Assembly: GCA_016213675.1 (NCBI GenBank)
Contig: JACQZW010000007.1
Coordinates: 1-64,000 of the forward strand
Length of the DNA stretch: 64,000 bases
Origin: Acidobacteriota bacterium
GTDB taxonomy: Bacteria > Acidobacteriota > Thermoanaerobaculia > Thermoanaerobaculales > Thermoanaerobaculaceae
Reading direction: 5' to 3'
In this document: piece by piece, positions 1 to 9,772 of the stretch
Layout: each line of letters starts with the position of its first letter
How positions within the stretch are numbered: position 1 is the first letter of the stretch
Program-made: the position numbers and the translations under genes
Notes under the pieces: generated by a model
What the model saw: the letters and a program-made list of their open reading frames with translations, nothing else
Told to the model about the DNA's origin: nothing
Databases searched by the model: none

Positions 1-1
1 G

Positions 2-3000
2 TCGTCGCTCAACATCTACGACGCGACGAACCCGACCAGCGCTCCCTCCGCGCAGTTGATCCTCCCGGCGAACCGGCCATGGGGCCAGACGCCGCCTGCC
101 ACCGACTGGGACGAGCTGCAGTTCGACGCCGCCGTCGCCGAAAACTACGACTACGGCATCGCGATGTTCCAGCATTACGGGTGGGTCTCGTTCAAGATCG
201 AGAACCCAGCCGCCCCGACCGCGCTCACCTTGAAGAAGGCGGTGCGGTTCGTGAACCCGGACACCGGGTCACGCCCGAAGTTCGCCCGGCTGTTCAGGGG
301 GACGGATGCGCAGTGGTACGCGGTTGGCTCCTACCTCGACGGCTCGTCCTCAGCCGTCTCGATCGTCTCCATGGGCGCCGACGCGAGCAATCCCCAGCTC
401 GTCAAGTCGTTCACCAGCACGCAAGTTGCATTCGGCGACGCCCTCGAGACCGCGCAGATCGCCGGTCAGTGGTGGATGTTCGTCAAGCGCAGCACGGGCA
501 CCACGGGCCTCGCCATCTTCGACGTGTCGAGCGCGGCCGGAGCCAGCGAGGTCGCCTTCATCGCGGGGCAGGCCTCGGACTACTACGTCGACCAGGACTC
601 GGCACGCCTCTACATCCTCGCGGCGACCTCGCCGCGGACGATCAAGGTCGTCGACATCGCGAACCCGGCGGCGCCGGTCGTCCGGTCGACCATCACCTTG
701 CTGGCCGGGACCTACTCGTGGGTCGCCGGTGACGGCAACGTCGTGGTGGCCGCCAAGGGCCGCCCGGGCCTCGACGCCAATCCGAACATGCAGGCGTTCT
801 CGGTCGTAAGCCCGACGGCGCCGGTCGAGATCGCCGCCGGCGAGCTCAACCTGAGCTTCAACGACGACGAGCTGCTCGGCGACATGGCCGTCATCCTCGC
901 GAGCAACGGGAACTCGCGCATCTTCCGCGCCGCCTACTCGATGGGCACGGCCACGACGCTCTCGTCGAGCTGCCTGTCGACCGACCCGCACCCGCTGTTC
1001 TCGGTCGCCAACCAGTCCGCGGCCAACGCGACGGCGGCCGCCTGCGGTGCCGCCGACGCGGACGGCTTCCCTCGCGACTCCTTCGACATCCACGACACCT
1101 CCTCGGGGCAGATCGCCAGCGGCACGGTCGAGATCACGGACGAGGCGGCGCAGACCGTGTTCGGGCCAGTGAGCTGGGGCTCCGGCGGGACATGGACCTG
1201 GCAGTCGCTAAACAGTCAGGCGCCCGGGCTGTACACGATCAGGATGACGCTGTACGACCAAGCCGGGTCCCCGTACCCGCTGACCAAGACGATCCGGCTG
1301 TGCGGCAACCCGACGGCGGCGCTGTCGGTGACCGTCGACGGGCAGACGTTCACGACGACGGGCTCCGGCCTGCTCAACGAGGCGGCCACGGTGTCGGCGC
1401 TCGGCACCACGGGCAGCCCCGCCGCCTACGTCCTGGCCCGCCAGAAGCCCGACCTCTCGATCGAGACGTTCAACGACCAGTCATCGACGACGTGGGTGAG
1501 CGACCTCGCCTCGCCGACCGCTGGGGACTTCAAGTTCGGTGTCGCCGCCAAGTACGCGTTCGTCGCCACCGACCACGCGACCTGCTCGGATGCGCTGTTC
1601 GCCAGCCTCAACCTGGGTAGCAACGGCACCTACGACGCCTGCAAGATCGTCGGCCCGATCACCGCCGGCTACGTCGTCTCGGCGTTCAGGGTCGAGCAAC
1701 CGAACGGCACGGCGGTGGCCTGGGACGGTCACCCGGGGGTCGTGCAGATCACGAACGACGTGACGTTGCGCTTCACCGGGAAGATGGCCACCGGCTACAC
1801 GCCTTACTTCGTGTGGACCATCCCGAACCCGCCGGGCGGCAACGTCATGCCGGGTTCGTGCAGCTACGGCACCGCGCCGTACACCAACGCGACGTGCAAC
1901 ATCCCCGGGGGCATACTGGCGACGCAGGGCATAGGCCAGCTCTGGGGACTGTCCGTCCAGGCGTGCCAGGGCGGCATCGCCGGCGAGCCCTGTGCCCAGC
2001 CGGTGCAGACCGTCGCGGCGCCGCCGGTGACCGTCCAGCCGCTCCAACAGGGGTGGGCGTTCAGCGTGTCGCCGACCAGCGTCAACATCGGCGACGAGGT
2101 GACGATCACCCTGACCCAGATGGTCCCCACGGACGGGTTCTCATCGTTCTCGTTCAACGTCGGCGGCGCGACCTGCGACGGGACGACGCCAGCGATCACC
2201 TGCGGCGGGTTCTTCGGCACCTGCACGCCGGGCTCGACCAACGTGAAGTTCCGTTACGCGAGCGGCGGGACGACGCGCACCATCTCAGGCACAGGCACGC
2301 TCGTGAGCGGTGGGCAGGTCGCCGCGTCGACGACACCGCAGGTCACGGTCTCGAGCAGCGGCTCGTGCCCAGTCACGTGTCCGACGTTGTCCGCGTCGAT
2401 CTCGGGGCCGAGCAGCGGGATCATCGGTCAGAACCTCACGTTCACGGCGGTCGCCTCCGGCGCGACCGTCGCCGGCTACTCCTGGAGCAAGGACGGACTG
2501 GCTGCCGGAACCGGGAGCTCGCTCACCACGTCGTTCTCGACGGCTGCCACGCACCGGATCGACCTCACCGTGTCGTTCTCGGTGCCCGGCGGGTGCACGA
2601 GCAGCGCGAGCACGTTCAGGAACGTGTCGATCACCGGCGGCGGCGGCAGCACGCTCACGATCACGCCGAGCAAGACCACAGCGTCGCCGGGCGAGAACAT
2701 CGTGTTCTCGTTCTCGCCGACACTGAGCCAGAACGGCGACTCGGTCAACGTGGCATTCGGCGACGGGGGAACCGGATCGGTCAGTTACCCGTGCCCATTC
2801 GGAAGCTGCGTCGTGACCCACGCCTACGCCTCGTCGGGGACTTTCTCGGTGACCGCCTCGGGAGTCACCGGTGGCACGAGTCGATCGGGCTCGACCCAGG
2901 TGACGATCCAGAACAACTGCGCGCTCCCGTCGGCTCCGGTCGCGGCCTTCACCTGGCTGCCCACCATGGTGCGCAAGGGCCAGCCGGTGCAGTTCACCGA

Positions 3001-5248
3001 CCAGTCGAGCAACACCCCGACGGCATGGGCGTGGCAGTTCGGTGACGCCGCGCCGCCGATCTTCGGCGGCGGCACGTCGAGCCAGCAACACCCCTCGTAC
3101 AGCTACCCCAACACGGGGACGTTCACGGTCAAGCTCACCGCCACGAACTGCCGCGGGTCGAACGTGAAGCAGCAGGTGATCACTGTCCTTTCGGCGTGCG
3201 CCGAGACCGCGGTCCCGGTGGCCGACTTCGACTGGGCGCCCAAGGGGCAGTTGGCCGGCTTCCCGACACAGCAGCAGCCCTACGTGGGGCAGACCGTGAC
3301 GCTGTCGGACCTGTCGACCAACAACCCGACGGCATGGCACTGGTACGACTTCCAGGGCGATCCGCCCACCGACTTCACGACCAGGAACGTCACGCGGACC
3401 TTCAGCACCGCCGGCAACAAGAACGTTCGGCTCACCGCCACGAACTGCGTCGGACCCTCGACCGAGAAGCTCAAGACGTTGACGGTCTACCCCGACGTGC
3501 GCCCGGTTACGGCCGACTTCACGGTCTCGACAGAACCCTTCCAGACCGGGACGCCCGTGGTCTTCACGGCCCGGACCGGCTTCGACTACGGCGATCCGAC
3601 CTCGTTCACGTGGCGATTCTCCGACGACCCCGAGCACCCGGTGACCGGTTCCTCCGTCCAGCACACGTTCTCGTGTCACGGGACGGCCCAGGTCACGCTG
3701 ACGGCTGCGCGCGGCACGTACAACGACCAGACCACCAGGCCGTTCAGCGTGGACGGCGAGATCTGCGGCCCCGAATCCATCGTCACGACCGACGCCGCTC
3801 TCGTCCAGGGGCTCAACGGGACGTTCTGGCGCACCGACCTCCGGGCGTTCAACCCGTCGGTCGAGGAGACCCGGGTCTATCTCGCCATCCTGCCGGTGGG
3901 ACAGAACAACGCTGACCCGTTCACGGCCGGCCCCTACCACGTCCCGGCCAAGGGCACGCTGGTCCTCAACGACATCCTGCAGATGTTCGCGCTGCTCGGC
4001 CAATCGTGGCAGAAGGCGGCCATCCGACTGACCTACGAGAACGTCGAAGACGTCGCGCCGATCGTGGTGTCGCGGACCTACACCAACACGACGGGCGGCG
4101 GGACCTACGGTCAGTCGATCACCGGTGTGCCGGTCCGAGCCAACACCACCGCCAACACGCTGTGGCTCACGGGCCTGCACAACGATGGCCTGCAGGGCGG
4201 GTTCCGCACCAACTTCGGCCTCGCCAACCTGCGTGGGGACGCCGGCGTCGGGGACATCGTGGTCCGGCTGTACAATGCCGCTGGCACCGAGCAGACCGCC
4301 AAGACGTTCGGTCTCGCGCCGTATGGCTACGTCCAGGACCGGGTCGCCAACCTCTTCGGGGCAGCCTTCGAGTCGATGGGCAGCTTCTCCCTCAAGGTCG
4401 AGATCCCGCAGGGCGTCGACGTGAAACCGAGCGCATCGGTCGTCGACAACCTCACCGGCGATCCGGTGACCGTGACCGGGCAGGTACCGCCGGCCACGAG
4501 GATTCTCGTCCCGTCGGTGGCACGCATCCGCGGTGAGGCGGGTACCGACTGGCACTCTGATGTCCAGCTCACCAACCCGGACCGCGTGGCCCACACGTGG
4601 AGAGTCGAGTTCCTGCCGAAGCAGGCGCTTCCGGCGGCGTCCCGGACGATCACCGTCGGTCCGGCGCAGAGCCTGCGGCTGCAGCGCCAGGGGGAGACTC
4701 CCGACGTGGTCGCGTGGATCTACGACCCGCTGCAAGCGCCGGATGCCAGTGGAGTCCTCCGCATCACGTCGGAGGACCAGTCGGGGGTCCTCCCGTTGGT
4801 CGGCGCCCGGACGTACAACCTGACCGCCAGCGGGACCTACGGGCAGGGGATCCCGGCGCTCAGCGCGAGCGACGGTGCTGCTCCGACCGGGGAGTTCCGG
4901 GAGTTGTTGATCACCGGGATGTCGAGCGAGGATTGGGCGCGCTCGAACCTCGGCTTCGTCAACCTCGGGACGGGCAACGTCAACTTCGAGGTGTACTTCT
5001 ACGACGAGTTCGGCAACATGCTCAACCCCGGTGGCCAGGCCTACCCGCTGTTCCTCGGGCCCGGGGGCTGGGACCAGGACAAGCTCGAGAACCGGGCCCT
5101 CAACCAGTGGGGGGTGACAGTCCCGTCGATGCGGCTGATCTCGGCGGTGGTCCGCGTGACCTCTGGCGGACCCGGGTTCGCCTATGCCTCGGTCGTCGAC
5201 AGCCTCACCGGAGACCCCGTGTTTGTCGGCGGCCAACTCGCTCCCTGA
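2..5248 (+). CDS. Giant secreted PKD-domain protein, 5' end outside window
   Basis: The reading frame is open to the left window edge, so the true start and any signal peptide lie upstream; 1748 residues are visible. The first ~300 residues read like repeated beta-propeller blades (short IV-DI-NP type strands). Bases ~2370-3760 encode several tandem PKD/Ig-like domains, recognisable by W-x-FGD-type cores and aromatic-rich closing strands. From ~3770 to the stop there are two copies of a ~240-residue beta-rich module with recurring phrases such as ASVVDxLTGDPV. Repeated Cys residues suggest export and disulphides. PKD and propeller domains usually mediate extracellular protein or polysaccharide contacts; the specific ligand is unknown. 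A strong terminator follows 24 bases after the stop, so it ends its transcript. Confidence 0.85.
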   Translation, partial: SSLNIYDATNPTSAPSAQLILPANRPWGQTPPATDWDELQFDAAVAENYDYGIAMFQHYGWVSFKIENPAAPTALTLKKAVRFVNPDTGSRPKFARLFRGTDAQWYAVGSYLDGSSSAVSIVSMGADASNPQLVKSFTSTQVAFGDALETAQIAGQWWMFVKRSTGTTGLAIFDVSSAAGASEVAFIAGQASDYYVDQDSARLYILAATSPRTIKVVDIANPAAPVVRSTITLLAGTYSWVAGDGNVVVAAKGRPGLDANPNMQAFSVVSPTAPVEIAAGELNLSFNDDELLGDMAVILASNGNSRIFRAAYSMGTATTLSSSCLSTDPHPLFSVANQSAANATAAACGAADADGFPRDSFDIHDTSSGQIASGTVEITDEAAQTVFGPVSWGSGGTWTWQSLNSQAPGLYTIRMTLYDQAGSPYPLTKTIRLCGNPTAALSVTVDGQTFTTTGSGLLNEAATVSALGTTGSPAAYVLARQKPDLSIETFNDQSSTTWVSDLASPTAGDFKFGVAAKYAFVATDHATCSDALFASLNLGSNGTYDACKIVGPITAGYVVSAFRVEQPNGTAVAWDGHPGVVQITNDVTLRFTGKMATGYTPYFVWTIPNPPGGNVMPGSCSYGTAPYTNATCNIPGGILATQGIGQLWGLSVQACQGGIAGEPCAQPVQTVAAPPVTVQPLQQGWAFSVSPTSVNIGDEVTITLTQMVPTDGFSSFSFNVGGATCDGTTPAITCGGFFGTCTPGSTNVKFRYASGGTTRTISGTGTLVSGGQVAASTTPQVTVSSSGSCPVTCPTLSASISGPSSGIIGQNLTFTAVASGATVAGYSWSKDGLAAGTGSSLTTSFSTAATHRIDLTVSFSVPGGCTSSASTFRNVSITGGGGSTLTITPSKTTASPGENIVFSFSPTLSQNGDSVNVAFGDGGTGSVSYPCPFGSCVVTHAYASSGTFSVTASGVTGGTSRSGSTQVTIQNNCALPSAPVAAFTWLPTMVRKGQPVQFTDQSSNTPTAWAWQFGDAAPPIFGGGTSSQQHPSYSYPNTGTFTVKLTATNCRGSNVKQQVITVLSACAETAVPVADFDWAPKGQLAGFPTQQQPYVGQTVTLSDLSTNNPTAWHWYDFQGDPPTDFTTRNVTRTFSTAGNKNVRLTATNCVGPSTEKLKTLTVYPDVRPVTADFTVSTEPFQTGTPVVFTARTGFDYGDPTSFTWRFSDDPEHPVTGSSVQHTFSCHGTAQVTLTAARGTYNDQTTRPFSVDGEICGPESIVTTDAALVQGLNGTFWRTDLRAFNPSVEETRVYLAILPVGQNNADPFTAGPYHVPAKGTLVLNDILQMFALLGQSWQKAAIRLTYENVEDVAPIVVSRTYTNTTGGGTYGQSITGVPVRANTTANTLWLTGLHNDGLQGGFRTNFGLANLRGDAGVGDIVVRLYNAAGTEQTAKTFGLAPYGYVQDRVANLFGAAFESMGSFSLKVEIPQGVDVKPSASVVDNLTGDPVTVTGQVPPATRILVPSVARIRGEAGTDWHSDVQLTNPDRVAHTWRVEFLPKQALPAASRTITVGPAQSLRLQRQGETPDVVAWIYDPLQAPDASGVLRITSEDQSGVLPLVGARTYNLTASGTYGQGIPALSASDGAAPTGEFRELLITGMSSEDWARSNLGFVNLGTGNVNFEVYFYDEFGNMLNPGGQAYPLFLGPGGWDQDKLENRALNQWGVTVPSMRLISAVVRVTSGGPGFAYASVVDSLTGDPVFVGGQLAP

Positions 5249-5271
5249 GCATTCTGATCCAGGAAACACTG

Positions 5272-5300
5272 AAGGGACCCGCCGCGCGGCGGGTCCCTTT
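5272..5300 (+). terminator. Rho-independent-type terminator after PKD gene
   Basis: A perfect inverted repeat with arms AAGGGACCCGCCG and CGGCGGGTCCCTT separated by CG, ending in TTT. It lies between the stop of the PKD gene and the ABC ATPase start. The short T run makes it a moderately strong candidate. Confidence 0.75.
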
Positions 5301-5326
5301 GCATGTGCTAGCCTGCATCCGTAGAC

Positions 5327-6547
5327 ATGGATGTGAGCACGCCAGTTGCCGCATCGCCGACCTCCCCCGAGGTCCAGGTCGAGGTCGCAGGGGTGGTCAA
5401 GCGCTACCCGCTGTTCGGCAGGCGCCGCGATCGGGCCCTGGCTTTCCTCGGGCGGACCGGCGGCCTCGCGTACAAGACTGCCCTCGACGGCGTGAGCCTG
5501 TCCGCCCACGCCGGCGAGGCAGTCGGGATCATTGGCGAGAACGGCTCCGGCAAGAGCACGCTGCTCCGCCTGGTGGCCGGGATCTCACCGCCGGATGCCG
5601 GGACGGTACGAACGTCACAACCTGTTGCGGCGATCCTGGAGCTGGGCCTCGGCTTTCATCCCGAATTCACCGGACGTGAGAACGCCGAGCTCTACGGTGC
5701 GTTGATCGGCGTTCCGGAGGCGACGATGCGCGGCCGGCTCGGTGACGTACTCGCGTTCGCGGAGCTCGGCGAATTCGTCGACCAGCCGCTGCGGACGTAC
5801 TCGTCGGGGATGGCAGCGCGGCTGGCCTTTGCCGTCGCCACCCACGTGGAGCCGCAGGTGCTGGTGGTCGACGAGGCGCTCGCCGTCGGGGACGGCGCCT
5901 TCCAGAGAAAGTGCATCGACCGCATGATCCGATTCAAGGACGAGCGAAGGACGGTCCTCTTCTGCTCTCACGCGATGTACCTGGTGGCGGCGTTCTGCGA
6001 GCACGCCCTGTGGCTCCACGAGGGCCGAGTGAAGGCCAGTGGAGTGACCCGCGACGTGATCCACGCCTACGAGGACTACCTGCGTCATCGCGCGAAGCGA
6101 ACCGTGGCTGGCAATCAGCAGGCTCCGGCCCCGCCGGGGAGTCTCGCGTCCCTGCGCGGCGTGGTCTTGGAGCCGGAGTCCGGCGACCTCCTGCCAGGCG
6201 ACCCGCTGCTGGTGCGGGTGCGACTGCAGCGAGCGATCCCCCATCTCCCGATCAACGTCGCGGTGTCGTTCGAGGACGAGAACGGGCTGATGGTGGCCGC
6301 CTTTGCGTCGCACTGGTCGGGTCATCCGCCGCTCGACGGGGCGGGGGAGGAGGAGGTCACACTGCGGATTCCGTCCTGCCCGCTCGCCCGAGGCAGCTAT
6401 GACGTGACCGTCTACCTCGCAGATTCGGCCGGCCTCCAGTTCTTCGATCAGGCCTTGTTGCGCCGGGCGCTGTCCATCCGGCCGGATCGCTGGCATCCGG
6501 GCCTCATCGCGGTGGAGCACCAATGGGAAGCGGACGGCTGGCGATGA
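5327..6547 (+). CDS. Wzt/TagH-type polysaccharide ABC transporter ATPase
   Basis: A 406-residue ATP-binding subunit of the ABC-2 polysaccharide/teichoic-acid export family. Walker A is GENGSGKST (70-78), the signature begins at YSSGM (158-162), Walker B is VLVVDEALAVGD (178-189), and the H-loop His is near 215. The LxGGxGFHPEFTGREN-type segment and the extra C-terminal ~150 residues match Wzt proteins, whose C-terminal beta domain reads the glycan terminus. The usual partner permease (Wzm) is not encoded downstream in this window. The ATG is preceded by an extended -10-like TGCTAGCCT (5306-5314). The next gene overlaps its stop (ATGA), which suggests one operon with the acetyltransferase, YfhO-like and PIG-L genes. 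Likely acts at the inner membrane exporting a lipid-linked glycan. Confidence 0.88.
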   Translation: MDVSTPVAASPTSPEVQVEVAGVVKRYPLFGRRRDRALAFLGRTGGLAYKTALDGVSLSAHAGEAVGIIGENGSGKSTLLRLVAGISPPDAGTVRTSQPVAAILELGLGFHPEFTGRENAELYGALIGVPEATMRGRLGDVLAFAELGEFVDQPLRTYSSGMAARLAFAVATHVEPQVLVVDEALAVGDGAFQRKCIDRMIRFKDERRTVLFCSHAMYLVAAFCEHALWLHEGRVKASGVTRDVIHAYEDYLRHRAKRTVAGNQQAPAPPGSLASLRGVVLEPESGDLLPGDPLLVRVRLQRAIPHLPINVAVSFEDENGLMVAAFASHWSGHPPLDGAGEEEVTLRIPSCPLARGSYDVTVYLADSAGLQFFDQALLRRALSIRPDRWHPGLIAVEHQWEADGWR

Positions 6548-7506
6548 GCGGATCGGAGCCGGTGATTCGCCCCTTTCGCGATGGCGACGAGGTCGCCATC
6601 AACGAGGGGTTCAACCGCGTTTTCGGCCTCGATCGGCCCCTCTCCGAATGGCGCTGGAAGTTCCCGGCGGTGCCGGAAGGGCGCTGGATCATGCTCGCCG
6701 AGGATGTCGGCGGCAGACTCCTCGCCCACTACGGAGCGTCTCCGATGCAGTTGCAGGCGGGCGACCTGGTCGTACGCGCCGGGCAACCGGTGGATGTCTA
6801 CTCGACGCCCGAAGCTCGTCGCACGAAGGTGTTCACGCACTGCTACCGGGCCTTCATCGAAGCGTTCGGCAACCGGGATGACCTGCCTCTGATGTATGGC
6901 TTCCCCGGTGGTGTCCATTATGAGATGGGCCTCACGCAGCTCGCGTACGAGCCCATGGGCCCGGTCGGGTACTGGCGCCGGGCCGTGGGACGCGGCCGAA
7001 GGGTGTGGCTGCCCCGCTACCGTGTGGTTCGAGGGTTCGACCCGGAGGCCGCGGACGAGCTGTGGGCGCGAGCTCGGGCGCGCTACCCGGCGGCCGGGAT
7101 TCGCGACGGTTCGTGGCTCGGCCGGCGCTTCACCGGCCGACCAGGTGTCGAGTACGTCTTCCTGACGGCCCGGCACAAGACCCGCGCAGCCGCCTCGGCG
7201 GTCGTCCGCATCGTCGGGGAGAGGCTCCTCTGGGCCGATCTCGTCTGGGACGGCGAGGATCCGCGGGCCCTCGTCGAGCTCGACTACGCTGTCGACGCGG
7301 TTGGACTGCGGTCGGGATGCACGGAGGCGGAGCTCTGGTTGCGCGGTGACGATGAGGCAGCGGCGGGCCTGACGAGACTCGGCTGGTCGGCACGCCCTCA
7401 CCCGGAGAATCTCCGGATGGTGGCCAGGGCGTTCCATCCTGACCTCGACCTGCGCGACATCGCCCGGCGCGTCTACGTGACCATGGGCGACTCGGACCTG
7501 GTGTAG
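6544..7506 (+). CDS. GNAT-family N-acetyltransferase
   Basis: Start chosen at the ATG whose ATGA overlaps the preceding stop; an in-frame ATG 21 bases earlier is possible. The ~320-residue product opens with the GNAT-type phrase VIRPFRDGDE and has a central YSTPEARRTKVFTHCYRAF segment resembling the acetyl-CoA-binding region. Its length suggests a double-GNAT or GNAT-plus-extension protein. Sandwiched between a glycan-exporter ATPase and a YfhO-like membrane protein, it probably acylates a sugar or lipid-linked intermediate. The substrate cannot be read from sequence. Confidence 0.72.
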   Translation: MSGSEPVIRPFRDGDEVAINEGFNRVFGLDRPLSEWRWKFPAVPEGRWIMLAEDVGGRLLAHYGASPMQLQAGDLVVRAGQPVDVYSTPEARRTKVFTHCYRAFIEAFGNRDDLPLMYGFPGGVHYEMGLTQLAYEPMGPVGYWRRAVGRGRRVWLPRYRVVRGFDPEAADELWARARARYPAAGIRDGSWLGRRFTGRPGVEYVFLTARHKTRAAASAVVRIVGERLLWADLVWDGEDPRALVELDYAVDAVGLRSGCTEAELWLRGDDEAAAGLTRLGWSARPHPENLRMVARAFHPDLDLRDIARRVYVTMGDSDLV

Positions 7507-7510
7507 CACG

Positions 7511-9772
7511 GTGGGAACGGCCGTCGCCCTGTGGATCGCCGTCCCGCTCGCCGCTATTCACCTGCTCGTATGTCGGCGTCGGGCACTACTGGTCTTTCAG
7601 ATCATGATCGATGTCATGCTGCTGGTCCTCCCCGTGCGCGTGCTGCTGTACGGCGCCCACCTCGGCCCTGGGTTTGTCGGTGGGGAGATCTGGGGCGCCC
7701 CGGTGACCGTCGCCGGATCGCCCGAGCAAAGCGACCTTCCACTCCAGTTTGCCGTTTGGTGGGAGGAAGCTCGTCGGCTCGCAGCAGCAGGTGAGCCACC
7801 CTGGGTGAGCGACAGGATCGGTGGCGGCGCCCCGCTGTTCGCCCATGGCCAGAGTGGCCTGCCCTTCCCGCTCCAAGCTCCCGTGTGGGTGCTCGGCGCC
7901 GAGCGCGGGACGGACGTGATGGCAGTGTGGAAGCTGGAGTTGGCGGCCCTGGGCGCCTTCCTCCTGCTGCGCCGGCTGCGGCTGCGACCGGCTGCGGCCG
8001 GGACCGGGGCGGTGGCCTACGCCTTCGGCCTCTACACGCTGTCCTGGCTGGTCGTGCCGCTCGCCTGGGTCGTCGCGGCGACGCCCTGGACCTGGTGGGC
8101 GCTGATCGGCTGCCTGCGCGGGAGGAAGGTCGAGGCGGCAGGCCTGGCGCTCCTGTTGGGGGTGTTGGCCGGCTGGTCGGTCCACCCGGAGTCTGCGGCG
8201 TTCCTCTGGATGTCGATCGCCGCGTCGGGCGCAGTCCTTGCCTGGGGTCGACGGCGACGGTTTCTCCGGCTCGCAATGCCCTTCGGTTTGGCGCTCGCGA
8301 TCAGCGCGATCGGAGCGTTGCCGACGCTGGCGGCCGTCGCCGACTCGGCAAAGCTCTCCGCGGCGCGCGCGATGGCAGCCTATCCCACTGCCGGCGTCGA
8401 CGGCGGGCTGCGGTGGCGCGCGCTGGCGCTTCTGCTCACGCCCTGGCGTGAAGGACACCCGGCAGACGGCACCTGGAGGTTGCCGTTCCCGTCGGCGGCC
8501 ATCGAGGTCGGGATCGGGGCAGGCGCGATCACGCTGGTCCTCGTGGGCCGGCCGCGGAGACGACTCCGCCGCCATCGCCTGGCGCTGATGGCGACCGGTC
8601 TCGGAGCGGCCGTGCTGGTGTGGCAGCTTCCGGCGTTGTCGGAGGTGCTGACCCACGTTCCGGTGCTCGGTGCGATGACGTGGAGCCGGGCAGGGTTCCT
8701 GGTGAGTTTCGCACTGGCGCTGTCGGCGGCGCTCGCGTTGGACGGCTACCTCCGGGGCCCGCGGCGGCTCAGGGCGGCGGTCGCTTCCCTGGCGGTCCAG
8801 GCTGCGGTCGTGGCGCTCCTCGTGACACCGGAGACGACACCCGGCCGGCTGCGGGTGTGGGGGCTGGCAGGGTCGCCGGCCGCCATCGGCGGGGTGTGTC
8901 TGGCCGGCGGCTCGGTTGGCGGGTGGATGGCCGCGGGAATTGTGGCACTCGAAGCAGGTGCGTCGGGCCTGTGGCTCCTCCCGGCATCCCGCCCGGTCCA
9001 ACGACCGTCGCCGATCGCCGCCGAGTTGCGCCGCCGGATCGACGCCGAGGGCGGGAGGCTGTTGGCGATAGGCTCGTCACTGCCAGCGAACCTGGCAGCT
9101 CGCTGGGGTGCGGCCGATCTGCGTGCCCACGATCCCGTGCGCCCCTCCTCCTTGGCGCGGCTCCACCGGGCACTGGGTTCCTCCGGGATGGCGCTGCCCG
9201 GGCCGCTGACCGCGCCGTGGTCGGGACTGGCGGGCGCGTGGGGAGTGCGCTGGCTGGTGACGCCTCCCGACGGACTCCGGGGTCCGTTCGCTGCCGGGTG
9301 GGAGGAGGTCTACCGAGGCGACGAAGGACGCATCTACCGGAACTCGCGCACGCTAGCGCCCGTGAGGCTCGCTGCGCGAGCGGTTCGCCCGCCGGCGGAC
9401 CCGCGGCCCGGAGGCTGGGAGGCCGTCGACTTTGCGTCCACCGTTGTGACAGGTGACAGCGTCGAGGTGTCGAGCGACGGCGAGCTCAAGCTCCTCGAGC
9501 AGCGTCCCTCGCGAGTCCGGGCGACTGTCGAGACCGTCGGTGAGAGCATGCTCGTCGTACACTCGCCGCGTGCTCCAGGATGGCGAGCCCGCCTCGACGG
9601 GGCGCCTTCGCCCATCGTCGATGCCAATCTCGGCGCCATGGGCATCTCGATTCCCCGCGGTCGCCATGACGTCACGCTGGAGTACGCACCCCGCGGCTGG
9701 CGGATTGGCGCGGTCCTGACGCTAATCGGTGTCGGAGGTGCCGCCTGGTTGGCAGCCTGGAGAAGACGATGA
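7511..9772 (+). CDS. YfhO-like polytopic membrane protein
   Basis: A 753-residue protein with a GTG start four bases after the previous stop. The first ~500 residues contain around ten or more hydrophobic segments, some flanked by arginine clusters. The last ~230 residues form a soluble beta-rich domain ending in a further transmembrane helix and an RRR tail. This layout matches bacterial YfhO-type membrane proteins, which belong to the GT-C-like glycosyl-transfer superfamily and decorate cell-surface polymers. Assignment is by architecture and context rather than by a catalytic motif I can point to. The PIG-L start overlaps its stop (ATGA), arguing for co-translation. Confidence 0.7.
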   Translation: MGTAVALWIAVPLAAIHLLVCRRRALLVFQIMIDVMLLVLPVRVLLYGAHLGPGFVGGEIWGAPVTVAGSPEQSDLPLQFAVWWEEARRLAAAGEPPWVSDRIGGGAPLFAHGQSGLPFPLQAPVWVLGAERGTDVMAVWKLELAALGAFLLLRRLRLRPAAAGTGAVAYAFGLYTLSWLVVPLAWVVAATPWTWWALIGCLRGRKVEAAGLALLLGVLAGWSVHPESAAFLWMSIAASGAVLAWGRRRRFLRLAMPFGLALAISAIGALPTLAAVADSAKLSAARAMAAYPTAGVDGGLRWRALALLLTPWREGHPADGTWRLPFPSAAIEVGIGAGAITLVLVGRPRRRLRRHRLALMATGLGAAVLVWQLPALSEVLTHVPVLGAMTWSRAGFLVSFALALSAALALDGYLRGPRRLRAAVASLAVQAAVVALLVTPETTPGRLRVWGLAGSPAAIGGVCLAGGSVGGWMAAGIVALEAGASGLWLLPASRPVQRPSPIAAELRRRIDAEGGRLLAIGSSLPANLAARWGAADLRAHDPVRPSSLARLHRALGSSGMALPGPLTAPWSGLAGAWGVRWLVTPPDGLRGPFAAGWEEVYRGDEGRIYRNSRTLAPVRLAARAVRPPADPRPGGWEAVDFASTVVTGDSVEVSSDGELKLLEQRPSRVRATVETVGESMLVVHSPRAPGWRARLDGAPSPIVDANLGAMGISIPRGRHDVTLEYAPRGWRIGAVLTLIGVGGAAWLAAWRRR

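Noticed and set aside
2285-5509. 1074-codon open frame on the minus strand opposite the PKD gene
   Set aside because: It is Arg/Gly/Asp-rich low-complexity translation typical of the antisense of high-GC coding DNA, with no domain, and the plus-strand protein is clearly real.
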